From contig PITI01000475.1 in the NCBI GenBank assembly GCA_004325065.1, forward strand, positions 1-11,962: a DNA stretch of 11,962 nucleotides, read 5' to 3'. Below are positions 1 through 7,881 of this stretch, one piece after another. The notes under the pieces are model-generated. The model did no database searches and was not told the origin of the DNA. It was given only the letters and a program-made list of their open reading frames with translations. Source of the stretch: Hamiltosporidium magnivora (Eukaryota; Microsporidia; Dubosqiidae). The first letter of the stretch is position 1, and each line of letters starts with the position of its first letter. Position numbers and translations under genes: made by a program.

Positions 1-560
1 TTTTGGAAGAATTTCTTACTAAAAATGTACGTAATTTTTGTTGTTATTTAATTTTATTTCTTCGTTGTTCTTTATTGCATTCCATGTCAAATGAATAGCA
101 TGGGGTAAAAGTATGCTAATAAAAGCAGTAATAAAATTTATATTTTTAAACCCTTTAATTTAAATCAGTTTTAGTGGCTTAAGGGCTTATGATCTTTATT
201 TTAAATATTTTCATATTTTAGATTAAATTAAAAAAATGTGTATTTGTAAGAAAAGTAAAACAAAGCACGGTGAATACAAGTGATAATACAAGTATATAAA
301 AAAGGGAATAAAAGAAAAACATTAAAATTTACTTTTTTTACGTTTATTTAATTTTTTTCAGATATTTATATGGTTTCTTTTTAATTTTCTTCTTTTCCTT
401 TTTTTACTCTTTCTAAATTAATTTGAACACATTTTTTTAATCATTTTTAATTTAGTTGATATATTTTTAAGTTTAAAATTGTCTTATTCATTTAAATTTC
501 TGTAATTCCTCACAAAATAGTTAATTTTGCCCTAAAAAAATCATAAATAGAGTTTATTAG

Positions 561-692
561 GCTCGCCCCGATTTAGTAAATGTGATTGATGATCTGTTGG
601 ATTTGACTTTTGGCCAGGGTAAAATTAAGCAGGAGGACAGAATTGGGTGTCATTATAAAATACGAATTAAATTAAATATAAAAAAATTATAG
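561..692 (+). pseudogene. GC-richer coding-like fragment, unrecognised
   Basis: A stop-free stretch of 43 codons runs from just after a TAG to a TAG at 690-692. It begins ARPDLVNVIDDLLDLTFGQG and continues with KIKQEDRIGCHY before decaying into a lysine/isoleucine-rich tail. It has no ATG near its beginning. The segment is clearly richer in G and C than the surrounding sequence, and the mix of acidic and hydrophobic residues is protein-like. I do not recognise the family. At this base composition 43 open codons can occur by chance, so this is at best a decayed fragment of a gene or transposon. Confidence 0.25.
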
Positions 693-1003
693 ATCAGAAT
701 TAACAGATAAGCGTTTGATACCATTATTGATGATATATACCAGTAAGTTTAAATTACGGTTTCCACGAATCATTATTGCCAAATATCAACTACATCAATC
801 TCCTTAATAATAAATTATGCATCATATGTTTTTTGTCATTTTGTTTTGAATTTTTAGGATAAAAAAATATAAAAAAATTGGATAAGTGGTTGAAAAACAT
901 TAATTAAATAAATAAATTTTCTTTAAATAATTTGGTTTATTTTTACAGTTTATTTAAAAAAACACTTACTTCAGAAAAAAACGTGTGGTGAGTAGTATTT
1001 TCA

Positions 1004-1092
1004 AGATCCCTGATCTTAATATGTTGTTATTTTATAAATTTAAAAGTTTATCTTTTGATGCCAAGAAAATAAAAGCCCCCTTATTAATGTGA
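1004..1092 (+). other. start-like CCC...ATG followed by a 23-codon ORF
   Basis: ATCCCTGATCTTAATATG (CCC at 1008-1010, ATG at 1021) resembles the start context of the LRR gene in this window, ATCCCTGATTATATG, with three extra bases. The reading frame runs for only 23 codons (MLLFYKFKSLSFDAKKIKAP and three more) to a TGA at 1090-1092. Inside it, CCCCC at 1076-1080 lies six bases before another ATG that is followed at once by TGA. It could be the decayed 5' end of a former gene or coincidence. No product can be assigned. Confidence 0.2.
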
Positions 1093-1395
1093 CTATATAA
1101 TGCTTTGTTTAAATCTCAGTTTGAGAAAAGATGCATGTTTATGACCATATAGGCTCAAAATAATTTTTTTAATACTTGAATCTAATTTTCCTAACTTATA
1201 AATCATATTATTCAATAGTTATTTACAAATTTGTATGAGAAATAAAATTAGACATTAATATACACGCAATTAACAAAATTTTAGATAACTGCCTCAATAA
1301 TTTCATTTAAACAACAAATTGAACATGAATATATTTATCGAAGTATAAATTACATTTTAAGATTTACTTGAAATAATGTAAACAGAAAGAAGTAG

Positions 1396-1419
1396 AAATA
1401 TAAATATAAATATAAATAT
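1396..1419. repeat. short tandem repeat (AAATAT)x4
   Basis: Four perfect tandem copies of AAATAT. This is a simple AT microsatellite in non-coding sequence, and no function is implied. Confidence 0.85.
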
Positions 1420-2164
1420 TTAAAAGTAAGCCGAGTATTTTTATATTTATTTTTCTTTGTTTGGCTAACATGCGAAGATACTCATTTAAACACCATAAAA
1501 TGTATTTTTAAAAAACAAATTTACTCGAATAAAAATAGAATTTAGTAAAATAAAAGAACATTTTACACATTTATTTGGTGTTTTGAAGATTGGAATCAGG
1601 AAATAATATTGGGTAATGTTGAAAAATAAATAAAAAACCCCCGCAACTTATTCGTTAATAGAAATATGAGTATAATGACATTTAAACATACATTTCAAGT
1701 ATAATTACAAGAAACATGTAGAAAAAATGAAGAGAATATTCGAAAAGAATAAAAAAACAATATAATGTCACACAAGCCATAGCCATTTTCCTTAATTTTC
1801 AATATTAGAGAAATCAAAGAAGCCTTTCAATATAATAAAATAAATTATAAACAATATAATTATTCAAATGTTTTTGAAAATTCAGAATATTTTAATTATC
1901 ATTTATTTTATGTAAAAAATCGCAGAATTTTAATTTGTAAAATAAATCTCTTTGTATTTTAATATTATATCTTTCTTTAAGCTCTTATGAAGTAAAAAAT
2001 TTAAAAAAAAGTATTCTTGTACATTAGATTGCCTTCTTTTAAATGAGAACATTGATTTTTATTTTTAAATATTTTTTTTAAAAATTAAAAATCTGTGAAA
2101 TAAAAGTCCGTTTTTTTCAGATAATTCTTGGTAAAAATTTATATTTTTTTTCTAAAAAATTCAA

Positions 2165-2173
2165 CCCCATAAA
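2165..2173 (+). promoter_or_regulatory. CCC start-proximal motif of eL39
   Basis: CCCC at 2165-2168 lies five bases before the ATG at 2174 (AACCCCATAAAATG). A CCC- or GGG-like block just upstream of the start codon is an established signal in microsporidian genes. The other two genes here have the same block, which supports this start. Confidence 0.75.
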
Positions 2174-2356
2174 ATGGTAAGTGATTTTATTTAATTTTAG
2201 GGATCAAAAAAGACGCATATAATAAAAATCCGACTTGGAGCTGCTATGAAGAAAAACAGACCAGTACCAGCTTGGAAAAGATCAATGAAGGAATTTGCTC
2301 ATCATTATAATTATAAGAGAAAGCATTGGAAGCGAAGTACGTTAAAGATTTATTAA
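2174..2356 (+). CDS. RPL39: 60S ribosomal protein eL39 (spliced)
   Basis: This is a small basic protein of the large ribosomal subunit, located by the polypeptide exit tunnel. The gene has two exons: ATG at 2174-2176, then 2201-2356 after removal of a 24-bp intron. The product is 52 residues, against about 51 in other eukaryotes. Exon 2 begins GSKKTHIIKIRL and contains the family signature KKNRPVPAW, matching the conserved QNRPIPQW block, then a basic C-terminal part, YNYKRKHWKR, matching the conserved YNSKRRHWRR. Without splicing the ATG frame hits a TAA after six codons, so the intron is required. With it the N-terminus MGSKKT aligns with the usual MSSHKT. A CCCC block precedes the ATG and ATTAAA overlaps the stop. 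NOC3 lies downstream on the opposite strand, 166 bp away. Identification is from recalled family sequence and is secure. Confidence 0.95.
2177..2200 (+). other. 24-bp spliceosomal intron directly after the eL39 ATG
   Basis: The intron starts GTAAGT and ends TTTAATTTTAG. The branch-type A in TTTAATTT sits almost on top of the 3' AG, as described for the very short microsporidian introns. It separates the initiator ATG from codon 2 and removes an in-frame TAA. Ribosomal protein genes with a short intron at or near the start codon are the classic intron-bearing class in microsporidia. Confidence 0.9.
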
Positions 2357-2357
2357 A
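2352..2357 (+). terminator. ATTAAA poly(A)-type signal overlapping the eL39 stop
   Basis: ATTAAA, a common variant of the AATAAA polyadenylation signal, spans the TAA stop of eL39. Signals overlapping the stop codon are known in microsporidia. In such AT-rich DNA a chance match is possible. Confidence 0.4.
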
Positions 2358-2521
2358 TTTAACTTTCTATTTTTTATTTATAAATTTCTTTTTTTTTCGT
2401 GTAGAAGTGTCCTTTTCTAAAAATACAAATTTTACAATCTTTTATTGCCAATTATTTGGTTTTAAACATAAAATAGTTAGTAAAAATTTAAAATCAAAAT
2501 TTATTTTTAAGAAAATAAATT

Positions 2522-2531
2522 TTTATTTATT
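2522..2531 (-). terminator. overlapping AATAAA signals at the NOC3 stop
   Basis: The gene ends GTA AAT AAA TAA followed by AAA. One AATAAA occupies the last two sense codons (Asn-Lys) and a second overlaps the stop. This is probably the polyadenylation signal and would give a very short 3' UTR. Confidence 0.5.
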
Positions 2532-3953
2532 TACTACTTTTAAAAAAGTATGAAATTCAAAAAATGCTTTTTCAGATACTAAATCTATATCTTCTTCAGA
2601 ATAATTATTGGCGTTTATTTGATCAAAATCACTAAAATTTACTGAATAATTATTTTTTAGAATAAAAATCAAATCATGAAATAAATCAACTCTTTTTATA
2701 AGACAGAATTGTATTAATCGATGTAATATTGCATTTACTCTATTGATTGGTTGCTTCATGTTTATAAAAAGATTTATTACAATAATTTTTAATTTTTCAA
2801 GATTATTTCTATCAATATCCATTTCTAAAGGTTTTAGTATTTTATAAATGATACTTACAGATTTTTTAAAATCATAATTTCTATTTTCAAAAATATTTTG
2901 AATGCAAAGTAATTTATTAATTTCAAGCTTTGAATTATTTTGAATTTCTAAGTTGTTCAGCATTAGAAATAAACCTTCTAAAAAAGATTGTGAAATGAAT
3001 CTTTTATATTTGATTAGACCATCGAATGTTAAAAGATAAAAATTGGTTTTTTTATCGTATAAAACTCTAAAATAGAGTCTTAAAAGCGCATCGACTATTT
3101 TCTTTAAAGTTTTTCTTTTCGAATCAATATTTTCACTATTTTCTACTTCATCAATAATTCTTTCATTAAGTCTTCTGCTTTTTTCTCTTTTTTTATCACA
3201 AATACTCATTTTATTTTTATTATTTTCTAAATTTTTTAAAAATATTTCATTCGTTTTCTTTTTTTCATTTTTCCTTTGAAGAAATTCCATTTTTTTGTTT
3301 TTCTTTTCTATTTTAATATCCTTTTTACCGTTTTCTTCCAATTGTAAATCTGAAAATATTTTATCTTCTAAATATTTAATATTTAACAAAAATTCAAACC
3401 CACTACTGGAAAATTTTAAATTATACATTTGATTTATAATCACAAATATCGTTTCTTCATTATTACCTTCTAATTTGTTTTTAACAGAATCTAAACACAT
3501 TTCTTTGATTTCTTCGTGTTCAGATATTGTACCAATTAAAACTTTATTAACAGATTTTTCTAAAAAATTAAAATGATCCAATTCATTTAAAATTTCACAT
3601 GCACATTTATAACTCTCAAATGTATTTTTACAAAAAACCGATTTAAGATAAAATATGTACACATTTAACAACTTCTTATCATATTCCATAATATTTTTTT
3701 GTTCTTTATTCAGCTTAACTTTTTCATTAGAAGTTCTTATTTTATATAACGGAATAATATGTTTAAAAACTTTTAAAAGTGATAAATTTATAATATTTTT
3801 TATATCATTATCGTTTTTAAAAGGTAATAAATATTCTGTTGAACAGTTTAATATGTGTGTTACAAGTAATATATTTTTTTCTGGTTCATGTATTATTTTC
3901 TTACAATCTTCAGATAAATTGTTTAAAACTGTTAAATTAGAATCATCTGACAT
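2523..3953 (-). CDS. NOC3: nucleolar complex protein 3 (Noc3) homologue
   Basis: Noc3 pairs with Noc2 on pre-60S particles in nucleolus and nucleoplasm and is needed for large-subunit assembly and export. In yeast it is also linked to replication licensing. The 476-residue product shows the family in order. Residues 13-105 match the NOC3p domain: EPEKNI, then LSLLKVFKHIIPLYKIR (canonical LSLLAVFKDIIPGYRIR), then EYDKKLLNVYIFYL. LDHFNF at about 125-130 matches the conserved PHFNF block. A lysine-rich linker spans about 207-262, and the C-terminal Noc/CBF-type helical region runs about 280-440 (KKIVDALLRLYFRVLYDKK, LEGLFLMLNNL, LLCIQNIF). It is shorter than yeast Noc3 (about 660 residues), mainly through reduced termini and linkers, as usual in microsporidia. 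The start is supported by CCC seven bases upstream. The gene converges on eL39. No frameshift is seen. Confidence 0.93.
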   Translation of the reverse strand: MSDDSNLTVLNNLSEDCKKIIHEPEKNILLVTHILNCSTEYLLPFKNDNDIKNIINLSLLKVFKHIIPLYKIRTSNEKVKLNKEQKNIMEYDKKLLNVYIFYLKSVFCKNTFESYKCACEILNELDHFNFLEKSVNKVLIGTISEHEEIKEMCLDSVKNKLEGNNEETIFVIINQMYNLKFSSSGFEFLLNIKYLEDKIFSDLQLEENGKKDIKIEKKNKKMEFLQRKNEKKKTNEIFLKNLENNKNKMSICDKKREKSRRLNERIIDEVENSENIDSKRKTLKKIVDALLRLYFRVLYDKKTNFYLLTFDGLIKYKRFISQSFLEGLFLMLNNLEIQNNSKLEINKLLCIQNIFENRNYDFKKSVSIIYKILKPLEMDIDRNNLEKLKIIVINLFINMKQPINRVNAILHRLIQFCLIKRVDLFHDLIFILKNNYSVNFSDFDQINANNYSEEDIDLVSEKAFFEFHTFLKVVNK

Positions 3954-3963
3954 ATAAAAAGGG
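3954..3963 (-). promoter_or_regulatory. CCC start-proximal motif of NOC3
   Basis: Read on the minus strand the context is TTATCCCTTTTTATATG, with CCC exactly seven bases before the ATG. The LRR gene has the same spacing and the same TATCCC/TATATG surroundings. Confidence 0.75.
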
Positions 3964-4680
3964 ATAAACCATTTTTTAAAAAACTACACTAAAAAATATT
4001 TATAACTTCTTGATAAAAAAAAATATTTTCAAATAAATAATAGCTTCGTAAAATATATTTATTGTATCTTTGGAAATATTAAATTTAGAGATGGATTATA
4101 AATTTAATATTTGATAATTTAAGATTGATTTGTAATTACTTTATTCGTATACTGTCACCTTTAAGTTTTATTTTTCTCTGACGTTTATTTCTTCATACGT
4201 ATTTTGATTCAATATTTATTTTCAATATTCAATATAGATAGATATAAGCATTTTGAATGTTTTTTAAACTAGAATTTACCTGTACATATGTGTATAAAGA
4301 TTGAGTGTTTTTAATGTCTTTGGTTCCAATACAAATCGTTTCTATGTGTTCAATCTCTGATTCCCATGAATATTTATTTATGAATTAATTCTCATCTTTT
4401 GGTTTGAAAAACGTTTTTGATTGCTTTTTTTTGAGAATATAAAATAGAAATGTTTAGATTATATGTAAGGTTGGCTTTCTATGATAAAATTTTAAGTAAA
4501 TAGTAAAAGTAACATCAGGACACATACAGGGAATAATTTAAAACCAAAGTTAAACGACATTTTCATTTTTAAAGCTGATATGGTTTATAAATACACTGGT
4601 ATAAACCATGAAAATATAATTAATAAATAGTGATTTTGATTTTCAGTGAATGTTGTTTATTTCTTAATTAAAATATATAG
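3964..4680. other. AT-rich gene-free stretch upstream of NOC3
   Basis: I see no coding region, RNA gene or repeat that I can support here, apart from a few copies of TTCAATAT-like words near 4209-4235. The part nearest 3964 is A/T-tract DNA that presumably includes the NOC3 promoter. Confidence 0.5.
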
Positions 4681-4850
4681 GTGAAGAGAGGATATCCACA
4701 TTAAATCCTATCTGCTTGGCGACGAGTGTGTAAAATACGTGTAAATCATTGCAGCTATTGTGGTAAGATATAAACCCCATCGGATCTATAAACCATTCAC
4801 ATATAATCACGAGTTACAACAGATTAACATAAGAAATTAGAAAATTTCAA
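4681..4850. repeat. diverged dispersed repeat, copy 1
   Basis: This segment is collinear with 11593-11760. By hand alignment the first 55 bases (4681-4735 against 11593-11647) match at 41 positions with no gap, including GGATA/CCACAT and TCTGCTTG. Later shared blocks in the same order are ATCATTG, TGGTA, AAACC, ATCTAT and TAAGAAAT. Neither copy has an open frame of useful length. It is probably an old transposon or lineage-specific repeat, and I cannot name the family. Confidence 0.7.
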
Positions 4851-5187
4851 GCTGTTCATACTCGAAACGAGAGGTTGAAGAGGAATGGAATAAGTAAGCA
4901 TATATGTATTTAAAATATTTAATATATTAGATAGTTTATGAATTGGTATATAGAAGCTTAATATGAAATGTTGGTTGTAAAAATTATGTGAGTTACAAGA
5001 AATTACTTTTTTTTGGAATTCTTAACATGTTTTATTGTGGCTTCTCTACTTTTTCATGTATTATTAGACACTTTTGAACTACTAAATTTACAAAAGTCTA
5101 AAAAAATCCTAATATAAATTATATTACAGGTATATTTATACGAGCAATGCATACCCTTATTATACGCACTTGTTAATCAGATATAAA

Positions 5188-5316
5188 ATGCTAAGCAAGC
5201 AAATTCCAAAATCAGTACCACCTAAAGCAGTAAAGAAGAACCGAAATCAAAGTATTGTCTCAAAATATAAAAAAACATTAAGCATTAATATAGATCGATT
5301 GAAAAGGGGAAAGTAA
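5188..5316 (+). CDS. possible small basic ORF (42 codons), doubtful
   Basis: An ATG-started frame encodes 42 residues beginning MLSKQIPKSVPPKAVKKNRN and ending RLKRGK, strongly basic. No CCC block lies just before the ATG, unlike the three secure genes. It matches no small ribosomal protein I can recall (not eL41, eS30 or eL40). Lysine-rich short frames arise readily in A-rich DNA, so this may be chance. The opposite strand over 5285-5497 is also open for 70 codons but lacks an ATG. Confidence 0.2.
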   Translation: MLSKQIPKSVPPKAVKKNRNQSIVSKYKKTLSINIDRLKRGK

Positions 5317-5637
5317 CAGAATAAAGCAAGCAAAAACCATTAACAAAATAACCTGGTATGAAATAATTTTTATTGTCATATATATGTTTCTTTATAGCTA
5401 AACGCAATGCGAATGTAAGAATACCAACTTTGAAATCTTGAGGAATAAATATATATAGTTCATACACAATGCATGAAATTCGATATTCTGATTTCAAATG
5501 CTCGAATTATTTCTATCTCAATCAAAATTTATTGTTTAACCAGAATTATGTCAATCAAAATAAAATAGATGCATCGCTTATAAACTGATATAAAAATAAT
5601 TTACTTAGATATGATTTTTGATTAAAAATTGTTTTTC

Positions 5638-5940
5638 ATGGAGAATCTAAAAATTAAGATTAAGCTATGAGATGGTTGGATGCTTATATTACCCCCATTA
5701 AATAGACTAGAGCCAATTTCTCAAATCAATAGGGTGTCACTCAGTTCACAAGTTCTTAAAAACGACTATTCAGAAGTAAGTGGAGACTTATATACTTATT
5801 CCAGTCCTCTTTTAATTTGTTTTAACTCAGCATTATAGTGGGTAGGCCTATATGTCCAGTATGACTTATATCCCACCAAAATGGCAACAATGATATTCAC
5901 TACATTTCAATACACCCGTTGCCATTCAGTTAGTTTTTAA
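5638..5940 (+). pseudogene. stop-interrupted coding-like segment, unrecognised
   Basis: One frame runs from an ATG at 5638 to a TAA at 5938 with only two internal stops, TGA at 5668 and TAG at 5836. About 55 open codons lie between those stops (starting DGWMLILPPLNRLEPISQIN) and 33 more after the second. In DNA of this composition roughly seven to nine stops would be expected in 100 codons. Near the end CCC at 5872 sits six bases before ATG GCA at 5881, mimicking the start context of the real genes, but the frame then lasts only 19 codons. The minus strand is also partly open here (blocks such as THYNAELKQIKRGLE), so the original coding strand is uncertain. I recognise no family. Confidence 0.3.
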
Positions 5941-6255
5941 TTTAGTTATTCCCTTTCACACTAAGCGTAGACATCAGAATAAAAAAATGGCGTCAAAATT
6001 TCTAATAAATATTCGATATACTTATTTGCGTAAACGTTAAAACATCATAACTCTTATTAAAGTAGGAATTGCCACTGAAGATTCACTTTAAATAGTTGCG
6101 AGTGAAAGAATCAAGATTTATGATTTTTTAGCCAATTTGTTGATGCTTACATATAGCGTAATACCGAGATAATAATATTCTAATTTACAGTCGATTAAAA
6201 GAAATTAATAAAAAAAATAAAGAAATGTTTCAAAAATCAAAGAACCGGCGTGTAA

Positions 6256-6429
6256 ATCGTGCTATGGCTTACGAAACGTAAGAGTAAGATATTCGATGGA
6301 AAATATAGAACAAACATGAATTTTCAAATGTTAGACTCCTTAAAATAGGCTTTCTGTGAAAGAAGAATAAACTCAGAAGATGCTAAGACATTAGCCCGCA
6401 AAATAACACGTTGGTGTTACATATATTGA
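6256..6429 (+). pseudogene. coding-like fragment with one internal TAG, unrecognised
   Basis: There are 30 open codons (IVLWLTKRKSKIFDGKYRTN and on), a TAG at 6346, then 26 more (including RRINSEDAKTLARKITRW) to a TGA at 6427. The first codon positions are purine-rich, as in real coding sequence. The same frame is open again at 6682-6807 (42 codons, containing LKFLCENQVKTKSFIYFILD). Overall stop frequency in this frame is not far from random, so the case rests on the local clusters. It may be the remnant of a transposon or duplicated gene. No family was recognised. Confidence 0.3.
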
Positions 6430-6630
6430 TTCTTCACACCGAGAAATAAAAAAGAACTGGAATAGCAATAAAAGTTAGATAATACTTTATTTGTAATTTA
6501 GACTGGTATTATGGCACTATTCCATAAATAAATCATAAAATGCTTATCACTCACAAGCTTAGAGGAATACATGTAATTTAAGTGCTAAAAAGATCAGCAA
6601 AGCAATTTTTTTTGATCAAGGAAGAATTTT

Positions 6631-6646
6631 AGTACTTATAAGTACT
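6631..6646. repeat. perfect 16-bp palindrome
   Basis: AGTACTTATAAGTACT is its own reverse complement. It lies in non-coding DNA. No known site was recognised. Confidence 0.8.
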
Positions 6647-7249
6647 TAATAGAGTTGTGATAGAGATAAAGGTGTGTATAAAAGAGGTTGGAACACGTGA
6701 AAAAGCTAAAATTTCTCTGCGAGAACCAAGTAAAGACAAAAAGTTTCATATACTTTATTCTAGATGAACTAACCACATCGTGGATCCGAAATAATAGCAC
6801 AAAAATTTGAATTTGAACTGAAAAAAAGAGATTAACCGTGGGAAGAAAATAATAAAACAGAGGAATAACATTAAATTTTCAACTATTGAATCAAGACAAA
6901 TCAGTTTCTTAGAAAAATAATTCAAAAAATCAAGTAAAATAGTAGTCAAAAACAGTGGTAAAAAGATATAACGAATAAATGAATGTAAAAATTTCTGTTA
7001 CATAAATATTATGATTATCCAGTAAAGTGATATCTTCATCACGTTTTTATATATTTTTAAATTAATCTTCACAATTTCAGATTTGAATATAATTGAAAGC
7101 AAGAATTCTAAAGAATTTTCAAATTTTCATGTGCCTTTAACATATGAAATGCACAGAACGCTATAAAATTGAAAATAACAAGGTAAGAGGATTAATTTCA
7201 CATACAAAAAATTACCAAATATAAAAACCTATTATCATTAATTTTCGTG

Positions 7250-7490
7250 CCTATATGTGGAGTTATTACTCACCACACCAGGAACAGAATTGGCTTGGAG
7301 TATTCTCTGCTTGTCGTAAGAGGCGATTAAAAGGACTGGTCTTTCGGGTTGGGGTTGGACGTGACCTAAAAATCTTTTTAAAGCCACCTTGTTACGAAAC
7401 CCGAAAAATTAAACAAACCCATTGGAAAAGACGGTGGAGGTATTACTGAGAGCGGCTAAGGCTCGTAAGAGACTGTAGTGTTGATGAAAT
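7250..7490 (+). mobile_element. SINE-like element or RTE-type fragment
   Basis: This is an abrupt GC-richer island. At 7307-7334 it reads CTGCTTGTCGTAAGAGGCGA followed by TTAAAAGG. Within that, GTCG-TAAGAGG-CGAT can form a small stem-loop. About 110 bases further, 7440-7462 reads TATTACTGAGAGCGGCTAAG. From memory, a block like CTTGTCGTAAGAGGCGACTAA recurs in SINE and RTE-type retroelements of molluscs and other invertebrates, and some of these SINEs also carry a downstream block like ATATTGCTGAGTGCGGCG. Both blocks are present here in the right order. A 64-codon open frame at 7255-7449 is tryptophan- and arginine-rich and is probably incidental. Boundaries are approximate. No target-site duplication was identified. 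Confidence 0.45.
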
Positions 7491-7881
7491 ATGGACTTTA
7501 CTCATATAGGGAGTCGTTTACATATACATGAATCAATACTATAATATCAATAAAAGGAACAAAAATAAGAAGTTAAGGGAAAAAATAGTAGAAAAAACAA
7601 AAAGAGCAATAAAAAAACGAAAAAAAAATTCAGTTGGTTTTTAAATTTGATTGGTTGGTTTTTAGCTACTACTTTTGGTATTCTTAGATCTTTTCACTAA
7701 GCCCCCGAGAACTATCAGAGCCAACCTTTTCTTTAATACTTCAGTTTAATTTATGATAAATACTTTTCACCTTTTTTCTCATAACAGTTGATTTTTATCA
7801 AAGGATTTACAAAAAGTACTACTTCACCTTGATAAAATGCAATACCGTGGTAATGAACATCAGCATCTTCGTCTTTTTTGA

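Larger units (their letters stand above)
1..2173. other. AT-rich intergenic region upstream of eL39
   Basis: No intact gene is visible on either strand. The stretch is extremely AT-rich with many A and T runs. The only structure I could pick out is a GC-richer open segment near 561-692, a start-like CCC...ATG arrangement near 1004-1092 and a short hexanucleotide tandem repeat at 1396-1419. Each is listed separately. The last hundred or so bases, T-rich, presumably hold the eL39 promoter, but I see no further element I can name. Confidence 0.6.

Noticed and set aside
1076..1092. CCCCC-N6-ATG start-like motif
   Set aside because: The ATG is followed immediately by TGA and there is no GTAAGT after it, so neither a direct nor an eL39-style spliced gene is possible.
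2326..2553. 75-codon plus-strand frame overlapping eL39
   Set aside because: It begins at an internal ATG in the wrong frame inside eL39 exon 2 and becomes Phe/Lys-rich low complexity in the intergenic gap. The eL39 frame explains the conserved residues.
3655..3957. 100-codon plus-strand frame antisense to NOC3
   Set aside because: It is a shadow of the NOC3 coding sequence, with low-complexity hydrophobic content.
5285..5497. 70-codon minus-strand open frame
   Set aside because: It has no ATG (it starts at TTG), no CCC context and no known family. It is a likely chance frame in AT-rich DNA.
6755..6949. 64-codon minus-strand open frame rich in Phe/Leu
   Set aside because: It has no ATG start and a low-complexity hydrophobic composition expected by chance.
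7440..7490. Possible U2 snRNA-like match (GGCTAAG ... GTAGTG)
   Set aside because: Only two short words match. The U2 5' stem-loop, branch-recognition sequence and Sm site are not present, and the SINE-like reading fits better.
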